From assembly GCF_034670185.1 (NCBI RefSeq), contig NZ_JAXMNY010000001.1, forward strand, positions 124,001-188,000: a stretch of DNA of 64,000 nt, written 5' to 3'. This stretch comes from Nisaea sp. (GTDB lineage: Bacteria; Pseudomonadota; Alphaproteobacteria; Thalassobaculales; Thalassobaculaceae). The first letter of the stretch is position 1, and each line of letters starts with the position of its first letter. Positions 19,955 through 28,137 of the stretch are shown in pieces. Under the pieces are notes generated by a model, which saw only the letters and a program-made list of their open reading frames with translations, did not search any database and had not been told where the DNA came from. A program made the translations under genes and the position numbers.

Positions 19955-20929
19955 TCAGGTATCCGGCTGCGGCGTCAGGCGTGCGGCCAGGTGCCGTTCC
20001 CGGAAGAAAACGGCAAGGCCGCCGGCAACGATCAGAACAATCCCGAACGCGACTTCGGGGCCTGGGGCTTCGCCCCAGATCACCCAGCCCCAGAACACGG
20101 CCATCATCAGGCCTGTATATTCAAAGGGAGCCAGGGTTCCGGCATCTGCCATCCGGTAGGCTGCCGAAATGCAGTAACTGGCAACGGCGATGTTCCCTCC
20201 GAGGGCAAGGAAACGCCAGATATCCGGCGCTTCGGGCCAGACCCAGGGCCGAAGTAGAAATAGCAGGCTCGGATTCTCCAGTCCGGCAGCGAACTTGCCA
20301 TCTCCGGCAATCGCGCCGACAGCAATCGAAACCACGACGAAAACGGCCTGGATATATACCGCCATCGCCGAAGCCTTTGAGACCAGGCCGAGGCGCCGGG
20401 TCATGACCTGTTGCAGGGCGTAGGCACTGGCCGCAACCAGTGGCAACAGGAGGACAATCCGGCTGACGCCGAGGTTGCCCGCATCGGCCCAGGGGCGTTG
20501 CATGATCATCACGCCGGCGAAACCGATGAGAACCGCGCCCAGTCTGACCGGTCCAATCCGCTCGCCGAGCACCGGTACAGAAAACAGGGTGATCAGGAGC
20601 GGGGCCGCGAAAAAGATTGCGGTCGCTTCGCCGAGCGGAACCACGGCGATGGCCGCGAAGAAGCAGGAATTGGCAATGACGATCAACAGGCCCCGGAGGA
20701 AGTGAAGGCCGGGCTGGCGGGTTTTCAGTATGGCCCAGCCGCCCTCGAAGCGGACGAAGACGAGACAGAGAGCAAGGCCGATCAGAGCGCGTGTGAAGAT
20801 CACCTGATGTAGCGGATAGTTGCCAGACAGGCTCTTGACTAGGGCATCGTTGATCGACATCGAAATCATCGCTGCAAGGACCAAGGCGATGCCTGCGGCT
20901 GGCTTGTTAAGGTGCGCCGTATGGGTCAT
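19955..20929 (-). CDS. EamA/DMT-family transporter, copy B
   Basis: This 324-residue ten-helix transporter is a tandem paralogue of the gene at 18828-19829. Shared blocks include GGWAILKTRxPGLHxLRGL, FFAAPLxITLxSxPxLGE and FEYTGLxxAVFWxWxIWG. The substrate is unknown; members export amino acids, nucleosides or drugs. About 125 bp separates the copies, and an independent start (ATG at 20929) is present. It follows lrgB by 8 bp, so it may be read from the lrgAB promoter. Confidence 0.9.
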   Translation of the reverse strand: MTHTAHLNKPAAGIALVLAAMISMSINDALVKSLSGNYPLHQVIFTRALIGLALCLVFVRFEGGWAILKTRQPGLHFLRGLLIVIANSCFFAAIAVVPLGEATAIFFAAPLLITLFSVPVLGERIGPVRLGAVLIGFAGVMIMQRPWADAGNLGVSRIVLLLPLVAASAYALQQVMTRRLGLVSKASAMAVYIQAVFVVVSIAVGAIAGDGKFAAGLENPSLLFLLRPWVWPEAPDIWRFLALGGNIAVASYCISAAYRMADAGTLAPFEYTGLMMAVFWGWVIWGEAPGPEVAFGIVLIVAGGLAVFFRERHLAARLTPQPDT

Positions 20930-20937
20930 TCACCAGC

Positions 20938-21657
20938 CTAGAAAAACAATTGCCAAAGCAGCGGCAGCAGGATCGCCGTGGCGAGCGCGTTCAATCCCAT
21001 TGCGAGGCCGGAGAAGGCGCCTGCGATCTCGCTTACCTGCATGGCCCGGGCGGTGCCGATGCCATGTGCTGCGATGCCGATGGCGAAGCCGCGCGCAGCC
21101 CAGTCCTTGAAGCGGAACAGGTCAAGCATCAGCGGGCCGATCATGGCGCCGAGAATGCCGGTCAGAATGACGAAGACAGCGGTGAGAGAGGGCAGGCCGC
21201 CGAGTTTCTCACTGATGCCCATGGCAACCGGCGTGGTCACGGATTTTGGCGCAATGGAAATCAGGGTCGCCTCGGAGATACCGAAGGCCCAGCCAATGGC
21301 GACGGCGCTGCCGGTCGCGACCAGGGAGCCGAAAATCACGCTGAGCAGGATCGGGACCAGGTCTTTACGAATGCGGGAGACTTGCCGGTAAAGAGGCAGG
21401 GCGAGGGCGACCGTGGCAGGGCCGAGCAGGAAATGCACGAACTGTGCGCCTTCGAAATAAACCAGATAGGGAGTCTCGGTCACGACCAGTATCGCCACTA
21501 GGACGATGACCGCGATCAGCACCGGGTTGACCAGCGGGTGCATGCCAAGCCGTTCGTAGAGTTTCTGCCCGCCGAGATAGGCAAGTAGCGTGAGGAACAG
21601 ATGCAGTAGAGGGCTTGCCGACAGGTAAACCCAGATGTCGCTGAAGTCGCCTTCCAT
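20938..21657 (-). CDS. lrgB: LrgB/CidB family membrane protein
   Basis: The 239-residue polytopic protein matches LrgB, the partner of holin-like LrgA: PLVNPVLIAVIVLVAIL, FLLGPATVALALPLYRQ, SVTTPVAMGISEKLGGLPSLTAVFVILTGI and AAHGIGTARAMQ. The pair is linked to murein hydrolase control and to glycolate/pyruvate transport in different bacteria. Which role holds here is open. The start overlaps the lrgA stop by 1 bp. Confidence 0.93.
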   Translation of the reverse strand: MEGDFSDIWVYLSASPLLHLFLTLLAYLGGQKLYERLGMHPLVNPVLIAVIVLVAILVVTETPYLVYFEGAQFVHFLLGPATVALALPLYRQVSRIRKDLVPILLSVIFGSLVATGSAVAIGWAFGISEATLISIAPKSVTTPVAMGISEKLGGLPSLTAVFVILTGILGAMIGPLMLDLFRFKDWAARGFAIGIAAHGIGTARAMQVSEIAGAFSGLAMGLNALATAILLPLLWQLFF

Positions 21658-22028
21658 CAGCTGTCTCCCCCGACGCTATCCTGACCCACTCGGGTAAATT
21701 TCTTCAGGCCAACCATGAGCAGAGCGGTAAGCACGACAGTGATGGCGGTACTGCCGATCAGTGCGGCGGTAACACCGATCCATTCACGCTCGATCAGGCT
21801 CAGATGAAGCATCACCCCGACGCCGGCTGGGATGAACAGTAGGGACAGATTGCGGAGCAATGTGTCGGACACGGCGGCGACCGGCGCGGGCACCTTGCCG
21901 TGGATCATCAGGCCCGTGAACAGGATAACCATGCCGACGACAGGGCCGGGCAGGGGCCAGCCGGTGGCGGCAATGAATAATTCTCCCAGCAGCTGACAGC
22001 CGAGCAGCAGGGTAATGGCACCGATCAT
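21657..22028 (-). CDS. lrgA: CidA/LrgA family holin-like protein
   Basis: The 123-residue protein has about four membrane segments with the LrgA signature: CQLLGELFIAATGWPLPGPVVGMVILF, then LLFIPAGVGVMLHL. I chose the ATG at 22028, preceded by CCGGAG at good spacing. An upstream GTG would add eight residues without homology. Its stop overlaps the lrgB start, so the two are expressed together. Confidence 0.92.
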   Translation of the reverse strand: MIGAITLLLGCQLLGELFIAATGWPLPGPVVGMVILFTGLMIHGKVPAPVAAVSDTLLRNLSLLFIPAGVGVMLHLSLIEREWIGVTAALIGSTAITVVLTALLMVGLKKFTRVGQDSVGGDS

Positions 22029-22109
22029 GGGAATCTCCGGAGGCAAGGACACTCTGGACTCTAGCGCCGGTCTCCGGTGGTTAACAACAGACTCTCGGAG
22101 AGGGCAGGG

Positions 22110-22475
22110 TCAAGCTGCCGCGGCCAGTTCGCCGGTTTCCATCATGACACAGCGCACACGCTCGATCCCGGCGAAGAGGCAGGCGGCAAAACGGTGGTTG
22201 CCGTCGCACAGCCGCCCGTTTCGGATAATGATGCTCATCCGCTTCCGGTCGCCGTGGCGGACCAGCCAGGCGACGCGCGCGGCATGATCTTCGGCTTTCA
22301 TCGGGGTGTTCGGGTCACGATTGTCGTCGGGAGCGATCAGCCGTTCTTCGGCCAGCGCGCGCTGGATATCCGCGTCGGTAATGCGGCGCTCGCTTCCGGC
22401 CCAATAAGGATAATCCTCAAGGCCGCACTCCGTCGCCACATCAAGTAAATCGCGCTCTACCAAGCGAATGCTCAT
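22110..22475 (-). CDS. Small ParB-like (nucleotide-binding fold) hypothetical protein
   Basis: The 121-residue protein is not a recognised family member to me. The C-terminal RNGRLCDGNHRFAACLFAGIERVRCVM resembles the ParB/sulfiredoxin-type motif DGNHRxAA, which binds nucleotide in ParB-like proteins. The N-terminal part (VERDLLDVATECGLEDYPYWAG) has no match I know. An AGGGAG site precedes the ATG at 22475. It stands alone between lrgA and the moaE remnant. No ParA or Spo0J partner is adjacent. Confidence 0.65.
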   Translation of the reverse strand: MSIRLVERDLLDVATECGLEDYPYWAGSERRITDADIQRALAEERLIAPDDNRDPNTPMKAEDHAARVAWLVRHGDRKRMSIIIRNGRLCDGNHRFAACLFAGIERVRCVMMETGELAAAA

Positions 22476-22791
22476 CGCCGGTCTCCCTGCCACATCGTCG
22501 GTTTCTCATCCGGCGACGGGCAAGCGCTGCTCCGGGAAGAGCAAAGGCCGTTTGCGGGGTGTCGCAAACGGCCAATCGGCCCGTTTAATTGCCGCCCCCC
22601 GTATGGGTGACGGAGACGCTGCCAGCAATTGCGTTTTATGCATGGGGCGCATGCAGTTTTCGCATAGGAAAAGGCGAAATTTAACTTGCTATTTCAGTGG
22701 GCTGCATCGTTTTTGGGTAAGTTTTTCGTGGGCGGTAAAAAATAGTCTATGAGCGACAAGTTGGGCACGGGAAAGGCACAGCGTCAGGCGC
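22476..22791. other. Intergenic stretch without a recognisable gene
   Basis: About 315 bp with no credible open frame. It holds a strong 11-bp hairpin at 22546-22573 and then turns AT-rich towards 22745, just before the decayed moaE 3' end. This is consistent with accumulated insertion junction sequence. Confidence 0.6.
22546..22573. terminator. Perfect 11-bp hairpin
   Basis: GGCCGTTTGCG and CGCAAACGGCC pair perfectly around a 6-nt loop. On the minus strand the hairpin is followed by TTTGCTCTT, so it could end leftward transcription coming from benE through the moaE remnant. A bidirectional role is possible. Confidence 0.45.
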
Positions 22792-22935
22792 TCAGTCCCA
22801 CTTATATGCGCCGTCCTTGTCGCTGTCCCGCGCATCCACCCATTCGGCACCTTTGTCTTCTTCTTCGAGCTTCCACGTTAGGGCCCTGATTTTCGGTCAG
22901 TCGAACTGGAAATGGCAGGCATAGAAGGCGATTCC
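22792..22935 (-). pseudogene. Decayed 3' end of a second moaE
   Basis: Translated on the minus strand this reads ...ACHFQFD, stop, then WKLEEEDKGAEWVDARDSD and KWD before a stop at 22792. The intact MoaE ends EACHFLIDWL...WKLEEKDSGAAWVDARESD...KWDKANT. Similarity spans about 45 codons. The intact gene's Trp after ACHFLID is TGA here (22897-22899), and nothing homologous remains upstream. It is a truncated, non-functional copy in the same orientation as the intact gene at 24900-25358, with benE and gntR between the two. Confidence 0.85.
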
Positions 22936-22985
22936 GTTAACTCGTTTTGACGTCTCCAGGCCGACGGACAACGTGTCTGCCGCGA

Positions 22986-24137
22986 CTATCGGACAATCAT
23001 GGCTTTCAGGCGATCAAGCCCGAGAACGGCTAGTCCGGCTAAAAGCCCCCAGAACGCGGACCCAATACCGAACAGGCCAATCCCGGAAACTGTAACGACG
23101 AAGGTCACGGCGGCGGCAAATCGATGGCGTTCTTCCGCCAGACCGTTGCCGATCGCTCCCACGAACGGGCCGAGAAGCGCGAGCCCGGCTATCGTCAGGA
23201 TCAGCGCTTCGGGGAAGCTGGTGAACACAGCCACGACCGATGCGCCGAAGATGGCGAGGAAGCCGTAACCGAGTGCATAAAACGGTCCGCAGAGCCATCG
23301 TTTGGATGGATCGGGATGGGCGTCCGGTCCTGTGCAGATCGAGGCAGTGATTGCTGCAAGATTGGATGTGTGGGCGCCGAGCGGGGCGGTCAGGAGCGAG
23401 GCGAGGCCGGTCACCGTCAGGATGGAGCGCATCGGCGCGTGATATCCGGCGGCGCGCAGAACAGCTGCACCGGGAAGGTTCTGCGACGCCATGGTCACAA
23501 GGTATAGCGGGACCCCGACCCCGATCAGCACCGCGGGATCAAAGGTCGGATGGATCAACGTGAACTCCGAAAGGCCGAGTGCAGGAATTGAACCGATCAT
23601 CCCCAGACCCTGCGCCAACATGATGCCGCCAATGAGCACCAGCAAGACTGCCCATGCCGGCGAGACCAGCCGGAGAACCATGAAGCCCCCGACCAGAGGC
23701 AGGACGAGTGCTGGGCTCCCCTGAAGTGCCCCGAATATTTCGAGCACAAAGGTAAAGAGAACGCCTGCCAGCATGGAGGATGCGATCGCTGACGGAAGTT
23801 TCTCGACAAGTGCGCCAAGGGAGCGGAAAGCGGCAGTGGCCAGGACAAGAGCTGCGGCAACGAGGAAGGCACCAACCGCGCTGCTCATGTTTACACCGTT
23901 CGTCGCCGCAATCAGCGCGGCCCCTGGCGTCGACCAGGCCGTGACGACAGGCAGCCGGTGGCGAACGCTCAGGAAACCGGACGTCGCCATCATGGCGAGG
24001 CATAGGCCTCCGATCCAGGAGGCGGTCTCAAGTTCCGTGGCGCCAACGGCTTTTGTTGCCGCCAGAACGACCGCGACCGATCCGCCGAAGCCGACAACAA
24101 CCGCGACGAATGCGGAAATGACGATTGAGGAGCGCAT
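22986..24137 (-). CDS. benE: BenE-family benzoate/H+ symporter
   Basis: The 383-residue protein has about 11-12 hydrophobic segments and the BenE pattern: GLCLAMMATSGFLSVRHRLPVVTAWSTPGAALIA near residue 50, then LTAPLGAHTSNLAAITASICTGPDAHPDPSKRW. Members import benzoate or related aromatic acids; the true substrate is not certain. I chose the ATG at 24137, which has an AAGAGAT site. Divergent from a GntR regulator across about 80 bp that carries a repeated operator-like sequence. No benzoate catabolic genes lie in the window. Confidence 0.9.
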   Translation of the reverse strand: MRSSIVISAFVAVVVGFGGSVAVVLAATKAVGATELETASWIGGLCLAMMATSGFLSVRHRLPVVTAWSTPGAALIAATNGVNMSSAVGAFLVAAALVLATAAFRSLGALVEKLPSAIASSMLAGVLFTFVLEIFGALQGSPALVLPLVGGFMVLRLVSPAWAVLLVLIGGIMLAQGLGMIGSIPALGLSEFTLIHPTFDPAVLIGVGVPLYLVTMASQNLPGAAVLRAAGYHAPMRSILTVTGLASLLTAPLGAHTSNLAAITASICTGPDAHPDPSKRWLCGPFYALGYGFLAIFGASVVAVFTSFPEALILTIAGLALLGPFVGAIGNGLAEERHRFAAAVTFVVTVSGIGLFGIGSAFWGLLAGLAVLGLDRLKAMIVR

Positions 24138-24148
24138 GTGGATCTCTT

Positions 24149-24179
24149 TTGGATGCAAAAATAAAAATTGGATACAAAA
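24149..24179. promoter_or_regulatory. Direct repeat, probable GntR operator
   Basis: TTGGATGCAAAA (24149-24160) and TTGGATACAAAA (24168-24179) are near-identical direct repeats 19 bp apart in the benE/gntR divergent promoter. TTGGATAC-like sequences are typical half sites of FadR/VanR-type GntR regulators. The first copy overlaps the region just upstream of the benE start. Confidence 0.6.
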
Positions 24180-24218
24180 AGAGATTTTGTCAATTATTCA
24201 AACGCGCTAGGTTTAATT

Positions 24219-24896
24219 ATGAGTAACGTGGAAAAAGTAACCGAAATGCATGGCCGGGTGTTGAGGCGACGCGGCGGGACCGTGGCGGACATCGTTTCCG
24301 GGCTCCGTCATGAGATTATTTCAGGCCGATTGTCGCCGGGCAGTCCGTTGCGTCAGGAGCATCTGGCAGAGCGTTTCAAGGCCAGCCGGATGCCGGTACG
24401 TGACGCCCTGAGGCTTCTGGAAGGCGAGGGGTTCGTCCAGCTCGACCCGAGCCGGGGCGCCAGAGTGACTCCGATCTCCGTAGATGACGTTCAAGAGATA
24501 TTCGAGATGCGGGTTGCCGCGGAGAGCCTGGCGCTCAGGATCGCATTGCCGGAATTGAGCAATTCGCAAATTGATCGGGCGGCGGCAGTTCAGGATCGCA
24601 TCGAGCGCGCGCCTGCATCGGAATATGGCATGCTGAATGCGGCATTTCACAAGACGCTCTATGCTCCGGCTGCGCGCCCTCGGCTCCTAAGCCACATCGA
24701 CATGCTGGGCCAGGCGGCGAACAGGTATCTGAGCATGACGATCGCCACGCTGGATTATGCGAGCCGCTCGAATGCCGAGCACCATGACTTGCTCCTTGCC
24801 TGCAGAAAACGAGACGAAGATAGCGCCGTGTCCTGCCTCGTGATGCACATTGAAACTGCGGGGAAGGCTATGGTCTCGAGTTTGGAGGCGTCCTAG
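24219..24896 (+). CDS. GntR family (FCD domain) transcriptional regulator
   Basis: The 225-residue protein has a winged helix near residues 20-85 (IVSGLRHEIISGRLSPGSPLRQEHLAERFKASRMPVRDALRLLEGEGFVQ) and a helical FCD ligand domain with DVQEIFEMRVAAESLALRIA and HHDLLLACRKRDEDSAV. Start choice is uncertain: the ATG at 24219 has a weak AGG, and an in-frame ATG at 24168 overlaps the operator. It is divergent from benE and likely controls it in response to the transported acid. Its stop is 3 bp from the moaE stop. Confidence 0.9.
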   Translation: MSNVEKVTEMHGRVLRRRGGTVADIVSGLRHEIISGRLSPGSPLRQEHLAERFKASRMPVRDALRLLEGEGFVQLDPSRGARVTPISVDDVQEIFEMRVAAESLALRIALPELSNSQIDRAAAVQDRIERAPASEYGMLNAAFHKTLYAPAARPRLLSHIDMLGQAANRYLSMTIATLDYASRSNAEHHDLLLACRKRDEDSAVSCLVMHIETAGKAMVSSLEAS

Positions 24897-24899
24897 GGG

Positions 24900-25358
24900 C
24901 TAGGTGTTCGCCTTGTCCCATTTCGCAGTTGCGTCGGCGTCGCTTTCCCGTGCATCGACCCAGGCTGCGCCGCTGTCTTTTTCTTCGAGTTTCCAGAACG
25001 GCGCCTTGGTTTTGAGCCAGTCGATCAGGAAATGGCAGGCTTCGAAGGCGGCTTCCCGGTGCGGAGAGGCACAGGCGACCAAGACGATTTGTTCGCCCGG
25101 TTCCATCCGGCCGTAGCGGTGAATGATCAGGCTGGCTTCGAGCGACCAGCGCTTGTTGGCCTCCGCCTCGATCTGTTCCAGCATCTTCTCCGTCATGCCG
25201 GGATAATGCTCCAGCGTCATGGCGCCGACCTGCTCGCCATCGGCCATGTCTCGGACCAGCCCGACGAAGCTGGTGATGCCGCCGATATTGTGGTTCCCGG
25301 CACTGAGCGCGGAGAGTTCGGTGGCGAGATCGAAATCCTGCTTCTGCACCCGGATCAC
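24900..25358 (-). CDS. moaE: Molybdopterin synthase catalytic subunit
   Basis: MoaE with MoaD inserts dithiolene sulfurs into precursor Z to give molybdopterin. The 152-residue protein has the family motifs GGITSFVGLVRDM, ALIIHRYGRMEPGEQIVLVACASPHREAAFEACHFLIDWLKTKAPFWKLE (containing the active-site Lys region) and ends WVDARESDADATAKWD. The start is GTG, 4 bp after the moaD stop. A degraded second copy of its 3' end lies at 22792-22935. Confidence 0.96.
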   Translation of the reverse strand: MIRVQKQDFDLATELSALSAGNHNIGGITSFVGLVRDMADGEQVGAMTLEHYPGMTEKMLEQIEAEANKRWSLEASLIIHRYGRMEPGEQIVLVACASPHREAAFEACHFLIDWLKTKAPFWKLEEKDSGAAWVDARESDADATAKWDKANT

Positions 25359-25362
25359 GGCA

Positions 25363-25614
25363 TCAGCCCCCCGTCACCGGCGGGAAGAAGGCGACTTCGT
25401 CATTGCCGCCGACCGCCGCGTCGAGTTCAACGAATTCCTGGTTCACGGCAGCCCGCACCACTTTCATGTCGGAGAACGCGTCCTCGAAGCCGGGGCCTCG
25501 GGTTTTCAGCCAGGCCACTAGGCCGGCAACGTCGGTCACTGTCTCGGGCGGAGAGACATCTTCTTCTCCGATGCCGGTCTTGCCGCGCATCCAGGCGAAA
25601 TACAAAATCTTCAC
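25363..25614 (-). CDS. moaD: Molybdopterin synthase sulfur carrier subunit
   Basis: MoaD is the ubiquitin-fold sulfur carrier whose C-terminal Gly-Gly is thiocarboxylated and feeds MoaE. The 83-residue protein begins MKILYFAWMRGKTGIGEE and ends in FFPPVTGG, with the required terminal GG. AAVNQEFV and DEVAFFPP are typical. The start overlaps moeA (ATGA) and moaE follows 4 bp later. Confidence 0.95.
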   Translation of the reverse strand: MKILYFAWMRGKTGIGEEDVSPPETVTDVAGLVAWLKTRGPGFEDAFSDMKVVRAAVNQEFVELDAAVGGNDEVAFFPPVTGG

Positions 25615-26882
25615 AGGCCAACCTCGCTGAAGGGCAGGTAGTCGACAATATCTCCGGCTGTAACGCCGGTGCAGTCTTCCGGCAGCTCGACAAGCCCGTC
25701 GGCCGCCACCATTGAGGAGAGTATCCCGGCCCCCTCCCGGTCGAACTTAACGGCTTCGAGATCGCCCGCGCCGGTGAGCTTCAGGGTGACGCGGACATAT
25801 TCGCGCCGATCCTGCTTCTTCTTGTAACCGAAGGCGGCTCGGACGGGAAACAGTGCCGGGTCCTTATCCATGGCTCCGGCGAGCCGTTGGATCAATGGCC
25901 GCGCAACCCGGAGGAACGTCACCATCACGGCAACGGGATTTCCGGGCAGGCCAATAAAAGGCACCTTGCCGATCTGGCCAAGCGCAACCGGCCGCCCCGG
26001 CTTGATGGCGAGGCGCCAGAAATGCAGGGAGCCCAGAGCTTCGACAGCGCTCCGCACATGATCCTCGCCACCGGTGGAAACGCCACCCGTCGTCAAAATC
26101 ATGTCGGCTTTTCCTGCCGCACCTTCAAGCCCGCCGCGAATGGTGTCCAGCCTGTCGGGCAGGATGCCCATGTCGATCACCGTGCATCCGAGGCCGCGCA
26201 GCAGGGCAGAGACGGTGTGCCGGTTGGAATCGAAGATAGTGCCGTCGGGGGCGTCCGTCCCGGGATCGCGCACCTCGTCGCCGGTCGAGAAAATCGCCAC
26301 GCGCAGGGGCTTGCAAACGCTGAGTTCTGTCCGTCCGACGGCGGCGGCAAGCCCGATATCCTGTGGCCGCAGACGAATGCCGGCATCCAAGATCCGGGCG
26401 CCTTGCTTCACGTCTTCACCGGCAAAGCGGCGGTTTGCCCCGCGCTTGATACCGTTCGGGATAACGACGCGCTCACCGGAGACGCGGCAGTCTTCCTGCA
26501 TCAGTACCGTATCGGGGGATGTTCCGTCCGGGCCGGTCGGCATCGGTGCGCCGGTATAGATCTTTGTGGCCGTGCCGCGTCTCTGCGGGCCGTCCAGAGG
26601 ATGCCCAGCCGCGATGGTGGCGGTAACCGGCAGCACTGTATCCGCCCCTTCGGCCAGATCGTCGAAATAGACGGCGAAACCATCCACGGCTGAATTGTCG
26701 TGCGGCGGCACGGACCGGCCGGCGATGACGTCGGTTGCCAGCACGCGTCCGAGGGCATCGGCGAGCGGTACGGTTTCCGGCTCAACCACCGGGACCAGAA
26801 TCTCGCGAAACCGGGCAAGCGCGTCTGCGACCGGGATCAGCTTCCCGCCAAAGGCGAAGCAGTCATCTGTCAGTTGCGACAT
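25611..26882 (-). CDS. moeA: Molybdopterin molybdenumtransferase
   Basis: MoeA inserts molybdate into adenylylated molybdopterin. The 423-residue protein has the N-terminal LADALGRVLATDVIAGRSVPPHDNSAVDGFAV, the MoCF-type active site MILTTGGVSTGGEDHVR near residue 260, KPGRPVALGQIGKVPFIGLPGNPVAVMVTF, and a C-terminal beta domain. It lies between mobB (3-bp gap) and moaD (4-bp overlap) in the uvrC-pgsA-mobB-moeA-moaDE order. Confidence 0.96.
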   Translation of the reverse strand: MSQLTDDCFAFGGKLIPVADALARFREILVPVVEPETVPLADALGRVLATDVIAGRSVPPHDNSAVDGFAVYFDDLAEGADTVLPVTATIAAGHPLDGPQRRGTATKIYTGAPMPTGPDGTSPDTVLMQEDCRVSGERVVIPNGIKRGANRRFAGEDVKQGARILDAGIRLRPQDIGLAAAVGRTELSVCKPLRVAIFSTGDEVRDPGTDAPDGTIFDSNRHTVSALLRGLGCTVIDMGILPDRLDTIRGGLEGAAGKADMILTTGGVSTGGEDHVRSAVEALGSLHFWRLAIKPGRPVALGQIGKVPFIGLPGNPVAVMVTFLRVARPLIQRLAGAMDKDPALFPVRAAFGYKKKQDRREYVRVTLKLTGAGDLEAVKFDREGAGILSSMVAADGLVELPEDCTGVTAGDIVDYLPFSEVGL

Positions 26883-26885
26883 GGC

Positions 26886-27392
26886 TCACGCGGCTTTCGA
26901 TAATCCAGTGAAGTCGAGAATATAGTCCGCCAGCCCTGCAATATCGTTCAAATCGAGCACGGGAACAGTCGCGGCGGCGACCGGGCCATCCGATGCCACG
27001 GCCCTGATCAGCGGATCGTTCGGCTGGATCAGGGACTTGCCGGTTGCCGCCCGGTATATTTCCATCTTGTCATGCGCGTGGTCCTTGAACCCCTCGATGA
27101 TCAGCAGATCGACCGGGCTCATATGCTGGACCAGCTCTTCGATGGTCGGCTCCGGCGTGCCGCGATTTTCGTGCATCAGGGCCCAGCGGTTCGCCGAGGT
27201 GACCAGCACCTCGCTGGCCCCGGCGGCGCGGTGCTCAAAGGAATCCTTGCCCGGCTTGTCCACGTCGAACGCGTGGTGAGCATGTTTCATGGTCGAGACG
27301 CGGACGCCGCGGGCGACAAGTTCAGGGAGCAGCTTGACGAGCAAGGTCGTCTTGCCGCTGCCGCTCCATCCAACAAGGCCAAAAATTTTCAT
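26886..27392 (-). CDS. mobB: Molybdopterin-guanine dinucleotide biosynthesis protein MobB
   Basis: MobB is a GTP-binding adaptor that helps form the MGD cofactor. The 168-residue protein begins MKIFGLVGWSGSGKTTLLVKLLPEL, with a Walker A loop near residue 10. MKHAHHAFDVDKPGKDSFEHRAAGA and DLLIIEGFKDHAHDKMEIYR are family hallmarks. It precedes moeA by 3 bp. No mobA is present in the window. Confidence 0.95.
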   Translation of the reverse strand: MKIFGLVGWSGSGKTTLLVKLLPELVARGVRVSTMKHAHHAFDVDKPGKDSFEHRAAGASEVLVTSANRWALMHENRGTPEPTIEELVQHMSPVDLLIIEGFKDHAHDKMEIYRAATGKSLIQPNDPLIRAVASDGPVAAATVPVLDLNDIAGLADYILDFTGLSKAA

Positions 27393-27429
27393 GGGGCAAG
27401 TCTAGTGGGCCGGATGGCCCGGACTCAAG

Positions 27430-28062
27430 TCATGCATCAGCAGAAGCGCTTTTACTTGCGGCGGTTTTACCGGTGTCCCCGGATTTCCGGCGGGCCCGTT
27501 CGGCTTCCGCTTCCGGGGTCACATGCAGCAGGCCGGAGCGCAGGTAATCGTAACCTGTGATCAGGGTCAGGATGGCAGCCGCCCACAGCAGACCCTCGCC
27601 GATCAGCACGGTCGGTAGCCATCCGGGGCCTGCCGCGCCAACGATCAGAAAGCCGAGCGAACCAATCTGGAAGGCCGTCTTCCATTTGGCCAACCGGCTC
27701 ACAGGCATGCGAACCTGAATCTCCGCCAGGAATTCCCGCAGGCCGGAAACCAGGATTTCCCGCAGCAGAATGATCAGCGCAGGCAACAGGCTGTAGCCGG
27801 AGATATGGTCGAGCGCGCAGAGAATCAGTAGAACGGCGCCGACCAGCAGCTTGTCCGCGATCGGGTCAAGCAGTCGGCCGAAATCGGAGTGCTGGTTCAG
27901 CGACCGGGCAAGATAGCCGTCCAGATAATCGGTAATGCCGGCAAAGGCATAGAGACCGAAAGCGATCCAGCGGTACGTATCCTCGCCATACCAGATGAAC
28001 CCAACAATGAGGGGGATCGCGAGGATGCGGGAGAGTGTGAGTAAATTGGGGAGGCCGGTCAT
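27430..28062 (-). CDS. pgsA: CDP-diacylglycerol--glycerol-3-phosphate 3-phosphatidyltransferase
   Basis: PgsA makes phosphatidylglycerol phosphate at the inner membrane. The 210-residue protein has about five membrane segments and the CDP-alcohol phosphotransferase signature DYLDGYLARSLNQHSDFGRLLDPIADK (about residues 43-69), with all the Asp residues present. Its place after uvrC is conserved in alphaproteobacteria. The tail, rich in A, R and K (RARRKSGDTGKTAASKSASADA), is probably disordered. Confidence 0.96.
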   Translation of the reverse strand: MTGLPNLLTLSRILAIPLIVGFIWYGEDTYRWIAFGLYAFAGITDYLDGYLARSLNQHSDFGRLLDPIADKLLVGAVLLILCALDHISGYSLLPALIILLREILVSGLREFLAEIQVRMPVSRLAKWKTAFQIGSLGFLIVGAAGPGWLPTVLIGEGLLWAAAILTLITGYDYLRSGLLHVTPEAEAERARRKSGDTGKTAASKSASADA

Positions 28063-28137
28063 ATCTCTGCGTCGGTCTGAAGAGTGTGCGGGATGGTGAT
28101 TCCATCCTCGTATTCCATTGCCGAGACGCTACACCAA

